Assembly (NCBI GenBank): GCA_035499295.1
Contig: DATJZG010000135.1
Span: 1-57,340 of the forward strand
Source of the DNA: DATJZG01 sp035499295
GTDB taxonomy: Bacteria > Myxococcota > Myxococcia > Myxococcales > Anaeromyxobacteraceae
Length of the DNA: 57,340 nucleotides
Direction: 5' to 3'
Shown: positions 34,673-42,786 of the stretch, piece by piece
Layout: every line of letters starts with the position of its first letter
Numbering within the stretch: the first letter of the stretch is position 1
The notes under the pieces: model-generated
What the model was told of the DNA's origin: nothing
Seen by the model: only the letters and a program-made list of their open reading frames with translations
Database searches by the model: none
Program-made: the position numbers and the translations under genes

Positions 34673-35710
34673 ATGGACACCGTTCTCTTCCTCTCACCGG
34701 TCGATCCCGACGGAAGCCTCGCCAAGCCGGCGCTGGAGGCGCTCGCCGCCGCCCGCGAACTGGCGGCGGCCCTCTCGGCCCCGCTGGCGGTGGGTGTCTT
34801 CGGCGCCGAGACCGCCCCGGCGGCGAAGGCCGTGGCCGGCGCGGGCGCGGTGAAGCACCTCGCCGTCCAGGGGCCCGACTTCGGGTCCGCGCGCTACGCC
34901 TCCGACGCGGCGGCGTGGGTCGCCCTCGTCCAGGCCGCCGGCGCCTCCATCGTGATCGCCCCGCACACCTCGCGAACCGCGCGGGTCGCGGCGGGGGCGA
35001 CGCATCGGCTGGGCGGGAGGATCGACACGCACGCCACCTCCGTCGCCGCCTCGGAGGGGAAGCCGGTCGTGACGCGTTGGTTTTACCGGCAGCGCATGGA
35101 GGCGTTGCTCTCCCGGCCCCAGCGACCCTGGGTGTTGCTCCTCGATCCCGGGTGCGTGGCTCCCTGGCAGGCGCAGGGCGCGGAGCCGGCCCTCGAGGCG
35201 GTTCCGGTGGCGCTGGGGGAGAGGGAGAGGCGCACCGCCGTCCGCGGAACTCGAGCCCCCGTCGGCGAAGCCCAGACGATTCGGCCCGACGCGAAACTGC
35301 TGTTCGTCGCCGGCGCCGGCTGGACGAAGAAGCAACCGGACGGGGTGGTCCACTCGGCTGACGCCGAGAAGCTCATCCTCGGGTTCCTCGACGTCGCCAA
35401 GGCGTCGCTCGGGTCCTCCAAGTCGCTGGTCGACCAGTCGGGGGAGGGCGGGCAGGTGCTGCGCTTCATGAGCCACCTCAACCAGGTCGGGCAAACGGGA
35501 TCGACCCCCCGGCACCCGAAAGGGCTGGCGACTTGCTGCCACGGCGAGGAACCCCACGTCGTCGGATGGCGGTTCGTCGGAGAGCGGCGGGCCGTCAACC
35601 TCGACCCCAACTGCGGCTGGGCGCGGGGCAAGGCGGATGTGCTCTACGTCGCCGACGCGTTCGCAGTCATCGCCAAGGTGAACGCTCTGCTCGCCGCCAA
35701 GAAGGGCTGA
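34673..35710 (+). CDS. etfA: Electron transfer flavoprotein, alpha subunit (divergent)
   Basis: 345 aa. The ATG at 34673 has AGGAGG upstream; the frame is open far upstream but that part is a shadow of the ETF-QO and EtfB genes. N-terminal domain: VLFLSPVDPDGSLAKPALEA, then IVIAPHTSRTARVAAGATHR. C-terminal FAD domain: KLLFVAGAGWTKK, SSKSLVDQSGEGG, NQVGQTGSTP and a terminal ADVLYVADAFAVIAKVNALL. The usual GISGAxQHLAG FAD loop is replaced by CCHGEEPHVVGW. Position and the VGQTG motif make the identity sound, but the FAD site is altered relative to the common type. Confidence 0.85.
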   Translation: MDTVLFLSPVDPDGSLAKPALEALAAARELAAALSAPLAVGVFGAETAPAAKAVAGAGAVKHLAVQGPDFGSARYASDAAAWVALVQAAGASIVIAPHTSRTARVAAGATHRLGGRIDTHATSVAASEGKPVVTRWFYRQRMEALLSRPQRPWVLLLDPGCVAPWQAQGAEPALEAVPVALGERERRTAVRGTRAPVGEAQTIRPDAKLLFVAGAGWTKKQPDGVVHSADAEKLILGFLDVAKASLGSSKSLVDQSGEGGQVLRFMSHLNQVGQTGSTPRHPKGLATCCHGEEPHVVGWRFVGERRAVNLDPNCGWARGKADVLYVADAFAVIAKVNALLAAKKG

Positions 35711-35923
35711 GCGGTATCGGTCCGGGCGCCGGCGCGGCTCGAGGCGCAGCCTCGACGTCCTCGGCTTTCCCGGCTCGCCCTGCGCCACCGCCCGCGTCCC
35801 CAGGTCGAAAGGGACTCCTCTCACCCAGAGGAACGGCCTGCCGTCGCGGCTCATCGGCGTTATGACTCGCCTGTCCAACAGGGGGCCACCCACCTGTCCA
35901 GGTTCCGCGACTTCGTCGCCGAA

Positions 35924-37666
35924 TTGAGACGCCGCCGGGTGTTCCGGGCCCTGGTAGGCTGGGGCATCGCCGCCTTTGCCGTGCTCCAGGTCATCGAGCC
36001 GGTCCTGCACGCCTACCACCTCCCGGACTGGCCCCTCACCTTCGTCGTGACGGCCCTGGGCGCGGGGTTTCCCGTGGCCGCCATCCTCGCCTGGGTGTTC
36101 GACATCACCAGCAAGGGAATCACCAGGACCTCGCCCGCGGCGGGAGCCGAGGCGAGCGGGCGCCCCCTGTCGCGTCCAGCGCTGGCGGCGATGCTCGTCG
36201 CCCTCGGCTTGCTGGCGGCTGCACCCGGTCTCATCTACTTCTTCGTCTGGCCGGGCGCCGGAAGGGCTCGGGCGGAGAGGCCGGAAGGTGCCGCGGCCGA
36301 TCAGGCGGCCCCTTCCATCGCGGTCCTCCCGCTCGTGAATCTGAGCTCAGACCGGGAACAGGAGTACTTCTCCGACGGCCTGACCGAGGAGCTCCTCAAC
36401 TTGCTCGCCAAGGTGCCCGGCCTGCAGGTCGCCGCGCGCACCTCCGCCTTCGCTTTCAAGGGAAAGAACGAGGACGTGGCTCAGATCGGGCAGAAGCTGC
36501 ACGTCGCCAACGTCCTCGAGGGGAGCGTGCGCAGGTCGGGGGACCAGATTCGAATCACCACCCAGCTCATCAACGCCAAGGACGGCTACCACCTGTGGTC
36601 GGAGACCTACGATCGCAAGATCGCTGACGTCTTCGCGGTGCAGGACGAGATCGCCTCCGCGGTGGTCCGCGCGCTCAAGCTCAAGCTCTTGCAGGAGCCC
36701 GGCTCGAAGGATGGCCGGACGGCGAGCGTGGAGGCGCACGACCTCTACCTCCGGGGACTGTTTCTCTGGAACCAGCGCACACCGGATTCGCTGCTGCGTG
36801 CCGCGGAGCTCTTCCGGGAGGCGATCGGGGCGGACCCGCGCTACGCCTTGGCCTATGTGGGCCTGGCGGACGCGATCGAGGTCCGCAAGGCGTACGTGTG
36901 GACGCGCAGCGGGGAGTCGACGTCACAGGCCAAGGCGGCGGCGCTCCGCGCCCTGGAGATCGATCCGGACCTCGGCGAGGCACACGCGTCGCTCGGGGGG
37001 ATTCTCGAAGGCGAGCTGGATTGGGCTGGAGCCGTCGATCACTTCCGCCGGGCGGTGGCGCTGAAGCCGGACTACCCGAGCGGCCATCAGTGGTACGCGG
37101 AGGTGCTCGTCTTCCAGGGTCGGCGGGAGGAAGCTCGCCAGGAGATCGATCGCGCCCTTCAGCTCGACCCGACGTCCCGCATCATCAACACGGTGAAGGG
37201 GCGGGTGGCGATGCTGTCCCGTGACTACCGGGGCGCGGAGCAGGCCTACCGGGGGGCGCTGGAGCTCGCCCCGGACTTCGAGCTCGCGCACGCGGGGCTC
37301 GCCTACCTCTACGCCCTGGAGGGGAGGGAGGTGGAGGCCTCGGCGGCCATCGAGCGGGTGTCGCCGGGGAGAGAGAACCGGGCGGTCCGCGCGGTGGTGT
37401 ACGCTACGGCCGGTCGCCGCACCGAGGCCGTAGAACTGGCGCGCGAGCTGGAGGCCCAGTCCAAGCGCGAGTACGTGCCCGCCGGTGTGATGGCGGGCGT
37501 ATGGGCTTCGCTCGGAGACAAGGAAAAAGCGCTCGCCGCCCTGCGGGAGGCCTGCCAGGAGCGAGAGGGCCACTGGCTGGATCCCTTGAAGGTGCACCCC
37601 CTCTATGACCCCCTACGGCCCGATCCGCGCTTCGCCCAGATCCTCGACTGCCTCCACCTACGTTGA
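35924..37666 (+). CDS. Membrane-anchored TolB-like/TPR protein
   Basis: 580 aa from a TTG. Two N-terminal hydrophobic segments (about 8-30 and 37-58) are followed by a third near 87-107. Next comes the FlgO/TolB-N-like domain seen in many such proteins (SIAVLPLVNLSSDREQEYFS, DGLTEELLNLLAKVPGLQVA, ANVLEGSVRRSGDQIRITTQ), and then about seven TPR units from residue 265 to the end. In frame upstream, LSRFRDFVAE precedes the start from a CTG at 35894 and looks like the conserved family N-terminus, so translation may begin there. The family often accompanies adenylate cyclase or DNA-binding domains; this one has neither. Probably a periplasmic scaffold. Confidence 0.85.
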   Translation: MRRRRVFRALVGWGIAAFAVLQVIEPVLHAYHLPDWPLTFVVTALGAGFPVAAILAWVFDITSKGITRTSPAAGAEASGRPLSRPALAAMLVALGLLAAAPGLIYFFVWPGAGRARAERPEGAAADQAAPSIAVLPLVNLSSDREQEYFSDGLTEELLNLLAKVPGLQVAARTSAFAFKGKNEDVAQIGQKLHVANVLEGSVRRSGDQIRITTQLINAKDGYHLWSETYDRKIADVFAVQDEIASAVVRALKLKLLQEPGSKDGRTASVEAHDLYLRGLFLWNQRTPDSLLRAAELFREAIGADPRYALAYVGLADAIEVRKAYVWTRSGESTSQAKAAALRALEIDPDLGEAHASLGGILEGELDWAGAVDHFRRAVALKPDYPSGHQWYAEVLVFQGRREEARQEIDRALQLDPTSRIINTVKGRVAMLSRDYRGAEQAYRGALELAPDFELAHAGLAYLYALEGREVEASAAIERVSPGRENRAVRAVVYATAGRRTEAVELARELEAQSKREYVPAGVMAGVWASLGDKEKALAALREACQEREGHWLDPLKVHPLYDPLRPDPRFAQILDCLHLR

Positions 37667-37694
37667 AGCTGCTTCCTTCCTCCGAGGTTCGCTC

Positions 37695-38864
37695 ATGAGC
37701 AGCCTGCTCGCAGGTAGCGCCCTCCTCGCCGTCGCTCTCCTCGCCCACGCGGCGCCGGTCAGCGAGGCGGCCGCGGATGGCAAGTTCCACCGGATGAAGA
37801 AGGTGTCCGTGGTCGACCGCTACGGTTTCGAGAAACCCCTTCCGGCGCTGTCGATGCTCATCCCGAGCGACTGGAGGTTCGAGAGCAACCTCGCTTACGT
37901 GAAGGGGATGCCCTGCGGCGAACTGGTCCAGCTCAGCTTCCGGGCCGAGAGCCCCGACGGAAAGCTGGCCGTCGAGCTCTTCCCCGCCCGTGTCTGGCAG
38001 TGGGTCGACGACCCCGGATCTCGGCAGATGATGCAATCCGCCAACCAGCAGGGCCAGAAGTTCGGGCAGGCCGGATGCGAGCTGATGCAGCCCATGCGGG
38101 CCGTGGACTTCCTCGGCAAGGCGCTCGCGCCTAAGATCCGCCCGGGCGCGCGGGTGCTGGGCGTCGAACCGATTCCCGACGTCAACGAGGCGTTGCAGCG
38201 GCAGGTCCGACAGGCCCAGGCTCAGGCCCAGCAGCTGGGGCTGAAGGTGCGCATTTCCGCCGAGTCCGCCCGCGCCAAGGTGGCGTACAAGCGGAACGGG
38301 GCCCCGGTGGAGGAATGGCTGGGCGGTGTCCTCACGGTGCACGCGCGCCCCATGCCCGTCTTCGTGGGCGGCCGGATGGGCGAGACCATGAGCTACGTGG
38401 AGGAGGCGCGGCTCCTCCTCGCCACGCGCGCCCCGGCGGGTCGGCTGGAGGAGAACGAGAAGCTCTTTCAGCTCATCCTCTCCACCATGCGTCTCGAGCC
38501 CGACTGGCAGGGGCGCGTGGCGCAGGTGCAGGCGAACATCGCGGCCGTCAACCAGAAGGGCGAGGCCGACCGGCAGAGGATCCGCCAGCAGACGGCCGAG
38601 GACATTCGGCGCATGCAGAACGAGAGCTTCCAGCGCCGCCAGCGCGCCGAGGAGGTGCAGCAGCAGCAGTTCAGTCAGGTCCTGCGCGGTGTCGAGACGT
38701 ACCGCGATCCCGCCTCGGGCGAGCGGGTGGAACTCTCGAACCAGTACGGGCACGCGTGGAGCAACGGTGCTGGCGAGTACATCCTCTCCGAATCCCCCAA
38801 CTTCAATCCCAACGCGCACTTGAAGGGGAACTGGACGGAGATGCAGCACGTTCCGCCCCAATGA
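37695..38864 (+). CDS. Exported protein of unknown function
   Basis: 389 aa. The ATG at 37695 (CCGAGG upstream) opens a clear signal peptide (MSSLLAGSALLAVALLAHAA). The mature protein contains VSVVDRYGFEKPLPALSMLI and ends with a helical Gln/Arg-rich segment (about 290-340, likely coiled coil) and a Tyr/Asn-rich C-terminus (SNQYGHAWSNGAGEYILSES). It looks like a periplasmic protein that crosses from a globular to a coiled-coil region. No catalytic motif recognised. Confidence 0.8.
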   Translation: MSSLLAGSALLAVALLAHAAPVSEAAADGKFHRMKKVSVVDRYGFEKPLPALSMLIPSDWRFESNLAYVKGMPCGELVQLSFRAESPDGKLAVELFPARVWQWVDDPGSRQMMQSANQQGQKFGQAGCELMQPMRAVDFLGKALAPKIRPGARVLGVEPIPDVNEALQRQVRQAQAQAQQLGLKVRISAESARAKVAYKRNGAPVEEWLGGVLTVHARPMPVFVGGRMGETMSYVEEARLLLATRAPAGRLEENEKLFQLILSTMRLEPDWQGRVAQVQANIAAVNQKGEADRQRIRQQTAEDIRRMQNESFQRRQRAEEVQQQQFSQVLRGVETYRDPASGERVELSNQYGHAWSNGAGEYILSESPNFNPNAHLKGNWTEMQHVPPQ

Positions 38865-39138
38865 ACCGCGCTGGCGGTCCGGGGGCGGTCACAAAGGCCG
38901 TGCGCCCTCCGCTGTGCCGCTGCCTCCCGCGCAACCGTCGCCCAACCCGGAGGGCTCGCGAAGTGCGCTCGCTCGGCGCCTCTGCGCGGGGGGCGAGCGT
39001 CGATTAGTCCACTCTTGTCCAAGGTGTGCGGAGGCGGCGTCCGCGCACGCCCCGACGTCCCGGCGCGACGCCGCGAAAGCCGGGGCGGAGCCAGGGCGCG
39101 TCGACGGTGGGAATCGGGGCGCAGGCTCGGAGGAAGCG

Positions 39139-40185
39139 ATGGCAAACGTTCTCGTGACCGGGGGATCTGGGTTCATCGGCAGCCACTCGATCCTGCAGCT
39201 CCTCGGCGCCGGGCACCGGGTGCGCACAACGGTCCGCAGCTTGGGCCGCGAGCGGGAGGTACGCGCCATGCTCCGGGAGGGCGGCGCCGATCCGGGGGAT
39301 CGCCTGTCGTTCGTGGCCGCCGATCTCGAGAGGGACGCGGGCTGGCCCGAGGCCGTCGCCGGTTGCGATTACGTGCTGCACGTGGCGAGCCCTTTCCCCC
39401 CGACCATCCCGAAGAACGAGGACGACCTGGTCGTGCCGGCGCGCGAAGGAGCACTCCGCGTCCTGCGTGCTTCGCGGGAGGCCGGGGTCAAGCGGGTCGT
39501 CTTGACCTCCTCATTTGCGGCCATCGGCTACGGACACGCGCCGCAACAAGCGCCCTTCGACGAGACGAGCTGGACCGATCCTGAGGGTGACGACGTGCGC
39601 CCCTACGTGAAGTCGAAGACGCTGGCGGAGCGGGCGGCCTGGGACTTTGTCGCCCGGGAAGGCGGCGGGCTCGAGCTCTCCGTCGTCAATCCGGTTGGGG
39701 TTTTCGGACCCATCCTGGGGCCCGACTACTCCACCTCCATCCTCATCGTTCAGCGCCTCATGGATGGCGCCGTTCCCGGGTGCCCGCGCCTCTACTTCGG
39801 AGTCGTCGACGTGCGCGACGTGGCCGACCTGCACCTGCGCGCCATGAGCCATCCCGCCGCGCGGGGCCAGCGCTTCCTCGCCGTCGCCGGAAACTTCATG
39901 TCGATGCTCGAGATCGCCAAGGTGCTGCGGAAGCGGATGGGAGCGTCGGCCCGGAGGGTTCCAACTCGCCAACTACCCAACTGGCTCGTGCGCATCGCCG
40001 CACTCCGCGATCCGGCGGTGCAGCAGATCGTGCCCGAGCTCGGGAAGGTGAAGAACGCCAGCAACGAGAAGGCGAGGCGCTTGCTCGCCTGGGAGCCCCG
40101 CTCGAACGAGGAGGCCATCGTCGCCACCGCCGAGAGCCTGGTGAGGCTCGGTTGCCTGAGGGACAGTCCCAAGAGGGCCGCTTAG
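39139..40185 (+). CDS. NAD-dependent epimerase/dehydratase-family reductase (dihydroflavonol reductase-like)
   Basis: 348 aa extended SDR. The ATG at 39139 has GGAGGAAG upstream. TGGSGFIGSH near residue 7 binds NAD(P). VLHVASPFPP, the catalytic serine in VLTSSFAAIGYG and YVKSKTLAE with the YxxxK catalytic pair follow, then VVNPVGVFGPILGPD. The pattern matches the dihydroflavonol-4-reductase/aldehyde-reductase branch. Substrate is likely a ketone or aldehyde; not determinable. It is convergent with the following gene across a hairpin. Confidence 0.9.
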   Translation: MANVLVTGGSGFIGSHSILQLLGAGHRVRTTVRSLGREREVRAMLREGGADPGDRLSFVAADLERDAGWPEAVAGCDYVLHVASPFPPTIPKNEDDLVVPAREGALRVLRASREAGVKRVVLTSSFAAIGYGHAPQQAPFDETSWTDPEGDDVRPYVKSKTLAERAAWDFVAREGGGLELSVVNPVGVFGPILGPDYSTSILIVQRLMDGAVPGCPRLYFGVVDVRDVADLHLRAMSHPAARGQRFLAVAGNFMSMLEIAKVLRKRMGASARRVPTRQLPNWLVRIAALRDPAVQQIVPELGKVKNASNEKARRLLAWEPRSNEEAIVATAESLVRLGCLRDSPKRAA

Positions 40186-40199
40186 GTCGTGCCGCCCTT

Positions 40200-40217
40200 G
40201 CGGGAGGCAGCTCCCGC
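40200..40217. terminator. Bidirectional terminator hairpin
   Basis: GCGGGAG (40200-40206), loop GCAG, CTCCCGC (40211-40217): a perfect 7-bp stem in the 58-bp gap between two convergent genes. No T-run follows. Confidence 0.5.
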
Positions 40218-40243
40218 CTCCCGGGTCTCGCGGCCGGCGAGGG

Positions 40244-42172
40244 TCAGTTGGCCCAGTCCTCGGACGATCCGCCGAGGTACTTCCGGGCATCGAGCCGCAG
40301 GCGCAAGTAGATGAACCAGCTCGGTCCCAGGCCTCCGTAGGGGGTGTTCCCCGTCTGCAAGGTGGCCTTCTGCGGGAACTCCACCGTGAACCCGAGCTGG
40401 ATCTCGGCGGCGAGAGACAGCACGGTGGCGAAGGCGCGGGGCGGAACCCACTCGGCGACCGGGAAGTCGAATTCTAGGGACTGGTAGTTCACGACCTCAA
40501 TAACTCCCGGGGCCGGGGTAGCGAGGAACTGGTCGGCCCCGCCGTAGCCAAAGAGCGTGAGCCCCACCTCCCGGCCGGCCATGAACTGAAGGGTGCCTAC
40601 GCCCGTCGAGAACGGACGCTCGATGGTGAGGAGCCCCCCGGCGGTGGCCGCGAAGACCACGTTCTGGAGCGATTTGGGCGAGGCGAGGAGCAGCGTGGGC
40701 GTGAGCAGCACCAGGTCGAAGGGCAGCACGTAGTAGGGCATGCGGAGGATGAGCTTGAGGCCGGATCGGCTCGGCACCCGGGGAAGGGCCTTGTTGGTTC
40801 GCTCCCCGCCGGGGCATCCGGGACACGAGAGATCGAGCTGGGCTGGGTCGACGACGTAGGAAGCCTGCGCCCACATCTGGCCGTCCATGTTGGTGGTGAG
40901 GACGCCTTGCAGGCCGTAGCCTACCCGGGCGCCGACATCGAGCTCGCTCCGCCAGCGCAGCCCGCCGGTGGTCTCGTAGCCGGCAAAGGCGAGCCCGCCG
41001 GTCACGCCGGAGACGACCCCTAGGAACGGCCCGATGTCGGCGCGGGCTCGAGGCGGGTGGATGGATCCCGGCCCACCCGAGGGGACCGGCGTCTGCGCGA
41101 GGGTGGAGAGGGAGGCGGCCCGGGCCTCCGGCTCGATCGGCATGGGCGCGAGGTGGGTGGCCTTGCAGAAGTCGAGCGTCTCCACTCTCTGCTCCTCGGC
41201 GTCCAGAGGGCGGGCCGAGACCGCCCGCTGACCCCGGGCGGTCTCGACGAGCTGCACGAGGCTTGTTCGAACCGAAGCGGCCGCGACCTCCTCGTCGCGT
41301 TCGGTCATATGGGCGTCGCCGTGACTCGCGAACAGCTCGCCACTCCAGGTCATGGTGGTGAGTCCGATGACGCTGTAGAGGTCGTGGGTGCCCTTCTGCC
41401 AGGCGGAGGTGCCCCACGTCGCCGCGTAGTGTCCCGCCGAGAACGAGTCCTCGAGAAAGTGAAGGGCCACGCCCTCGGCGAGGAGGGCGCGCCGGGCCAG
41501 GTCCGGCCGCTCCGTTGGGGCCGCGGCATGGTACCGAGCCGCGAAGCGCATGGCGAGGGTATGGTACACCACGTAAATTCCCGTCGCGTTGATCTCAGTA
41601 TCCGGGGAAAGCGTGCGGGCCACGTAGGCCTGAAGCGTTTCCTTTCTCTCGACCGACTCGCGCGGGATGACGAAGTGAGCGTTGTTGCCGGCTGCGCGAG
41701 TCAAGTAGGCGGGGTCCACGTACTGCATTGCCAGGTGAGAGAAGTTCCACCGGTCGGTTCGCTCCGCCTCCGTGCTGGTGTCGGCGAGTTGCCTCTTGAC
41801 GTAAGAGGCGACCCACACCACCTTGCGACCCCATTCCTGCTCGGTCGCCACGGAGCGGAGATCGGCGGTGGAACACGAGTGGTCACCAGCCAGGGCTGGA
41901 TAGGACGGGAAGTCGATGCAGATCTGATCCCAGTCCCCGAATTTAGAGGTGGGCTCGGCGCCAGCATCGACGAGCGCGGCGCAGACCTGCGGACCCGCTT
42001 CGCTCTTCAGGTCGGCCCACATGGCCGCCAAGGCAGCCCGATCGCCCGGCGAAAGTCCCCGGATGGCCGCGACCGCGATGTCACGGTGCTCCGGCCAGAT
42101 CCACGCAGCCACGGGCGACGCAGTGAAGAGGCCGACGGCGACCAAGGTGGCGCGCCACGCTCGATGACTCAC
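40244..42172 (-). CDS. Exported zinc phospholipase C/P1-nuclease-like protein with probable outer-membrane barrel
   Basis: 642 aa with a signal peptide ending VAA-WIW. Zinc-dependent PLC/P1 nucleases begin their mature chain with a tryptophan whose backbone binds zinc, and the WIWPEHRDIA start here fits. The characteristic metal-binding helices are present: AGNNAHFVIP, YVVYHTLAMRF and VALHFLEDSFSAGHYA (the HxxxDxxxxGH signature). From about residue 380 the sequence changes to alternating hydrophobic/aromatic strands (GGLRWRSELDVGARVGYGLQ, LLTIERPFSTGVGTLQFMAG) ending in an aromatic-rich strand, suggesting a beta-barrel or beta-sheet domain. The N-terminal enzyme identity is fairly secure; the barrel is inference. 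Confidence 0.7.
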   Translation of the reverse strand: MSHRAWRATLVAVGLFTASPVAAWIWPEHRDIAVAAIRGLSPGDRAALAAMWADLKSEAGPQVCAALVDAGAEPTSKFGDWDQICIDFPSYPALAGDHSCSTADLRSVATEQEWGRKVVWVASYVKRQLADTSTEAERTDRWNFSHLAMQYVDPAYLTRAAGNNAHFVIPRESVERKETLQAYVARTLSPDTEINATGIYVVYHTLAMRFAARYHAAAPTERPDLARRALLAEGVALHFLEDSFSAGHYAATWGTSAWQKGTHDLYSVIGLTTMTWSGELFASHGDAHMTERDEEVAAASVRTSLVQLVETARGQRAVSARPLDAEEQRVETLDFCKATHLAPMPIEPEARAASLSTLAQTPVPSGGPGSIHPPRARADIGPFLGVVSGVTGGLAFAGYETTGGLRWRSELDVGARVGYGLQGVLTTNMDGQMWAQASYVVDPAQLDLSCPGCPGGERTNKALPRVPSRSGLKLILRMPYYVLPFDLVLLTPTLLLASPKSLQNVVFAATAGGLLTIERPFSTGVGTLQFMAGREVGLTLFGYGGADQFLATPAPGVIEVVNYQSLEFDFPVAEWVPPRAFATVLSLAAEIQLGFTVEFPQKATLQTGNTPYGGLGPSWFIYLRLRLDARKYLGGSSEDWAN

Positions 42173-42786
42173 GGTGTCCTCCGAGTGGCGACCATACAGG
42201 GCACCGCCGAGACGACCGCCCGTGGACGTCTCGGCGCAAGGCCCTGCGATGATACCCGCTTCCAGGATCGTTCGCGAAGGTGCGGGCGCCAGGGATTGGC
42301 CATCGCCACGGCCAGCCGAGCGAACCGCTCAGCCCCTCGAAGTGCCCCGGTCGACCGAAGGCGGCGCTTCGCGATGGGTCGATGAAGAGCGCTCGCTTCG
42401 GGGAGAGCGCTCGTCCAGAGGTTGCGAACGCGCTCTTTTCTCGACCTCGGAGCGCACGCAAGGCCGCGCTGCCACTCCCGCGGAGGGGCGGCCCGCCGAG
42501 GCACGGCCGTGCCGGCTGTGGGAGCTTTCGGTCGACCACCTTGCCCGACCGCTTCAGAGCGGTCAGGCACAACAGGGACCGAGCGGGAAGCGGGGGCTGG
42601 CACCCAAGAGGGGCTCTTCGACGGGACGTCTCCCCTTCGAGCGTCGATCGTATCCTCGCGCCCGAGCAGCGGAACGGGATGTACGCGGAGAGTGCTCGTC
42701 GCGGAGTGGAGTTGGGGAACATCAGGCTGCGTGCGGTGGGAACCGGCTCGCGCAGCTGCCACCGAGGGGAGAAGGAGGGTGTGGGG
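42173..42786. other. Divergent intergenic region, no gene recognised
   Basis: About 610 bp between the divergent PLC-like and sulfatase genes. Open frames are arginine-rich and lack motifs. It contains a strong stem-loop (42542-42569) and must hold both promoters. Confidence 0.4.
42542..42569. other. Stem-loop in divergent intergenic region
   Basis: TGCC-C-GACCGCT, loop TCAG, AGCGGTC-A-GGCA: an 11-bp stem with one internal mismatch, about 220 bp upstream of the sulfatase start. It may be a terminator-like or leader element; no T-run follows. Confidence 0.35.

Noticed and set aside
29667..34697. Open frame of 1676 codons on the minus strand
   Set aside because: It runs antisense to three well-supported genes (dehydrogenase, ETF-QO, EtfB). 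Its His/Asp/Arg/Glu-rich composition is what third-position GC bias produces on the opposite strand, and it contains no motif.
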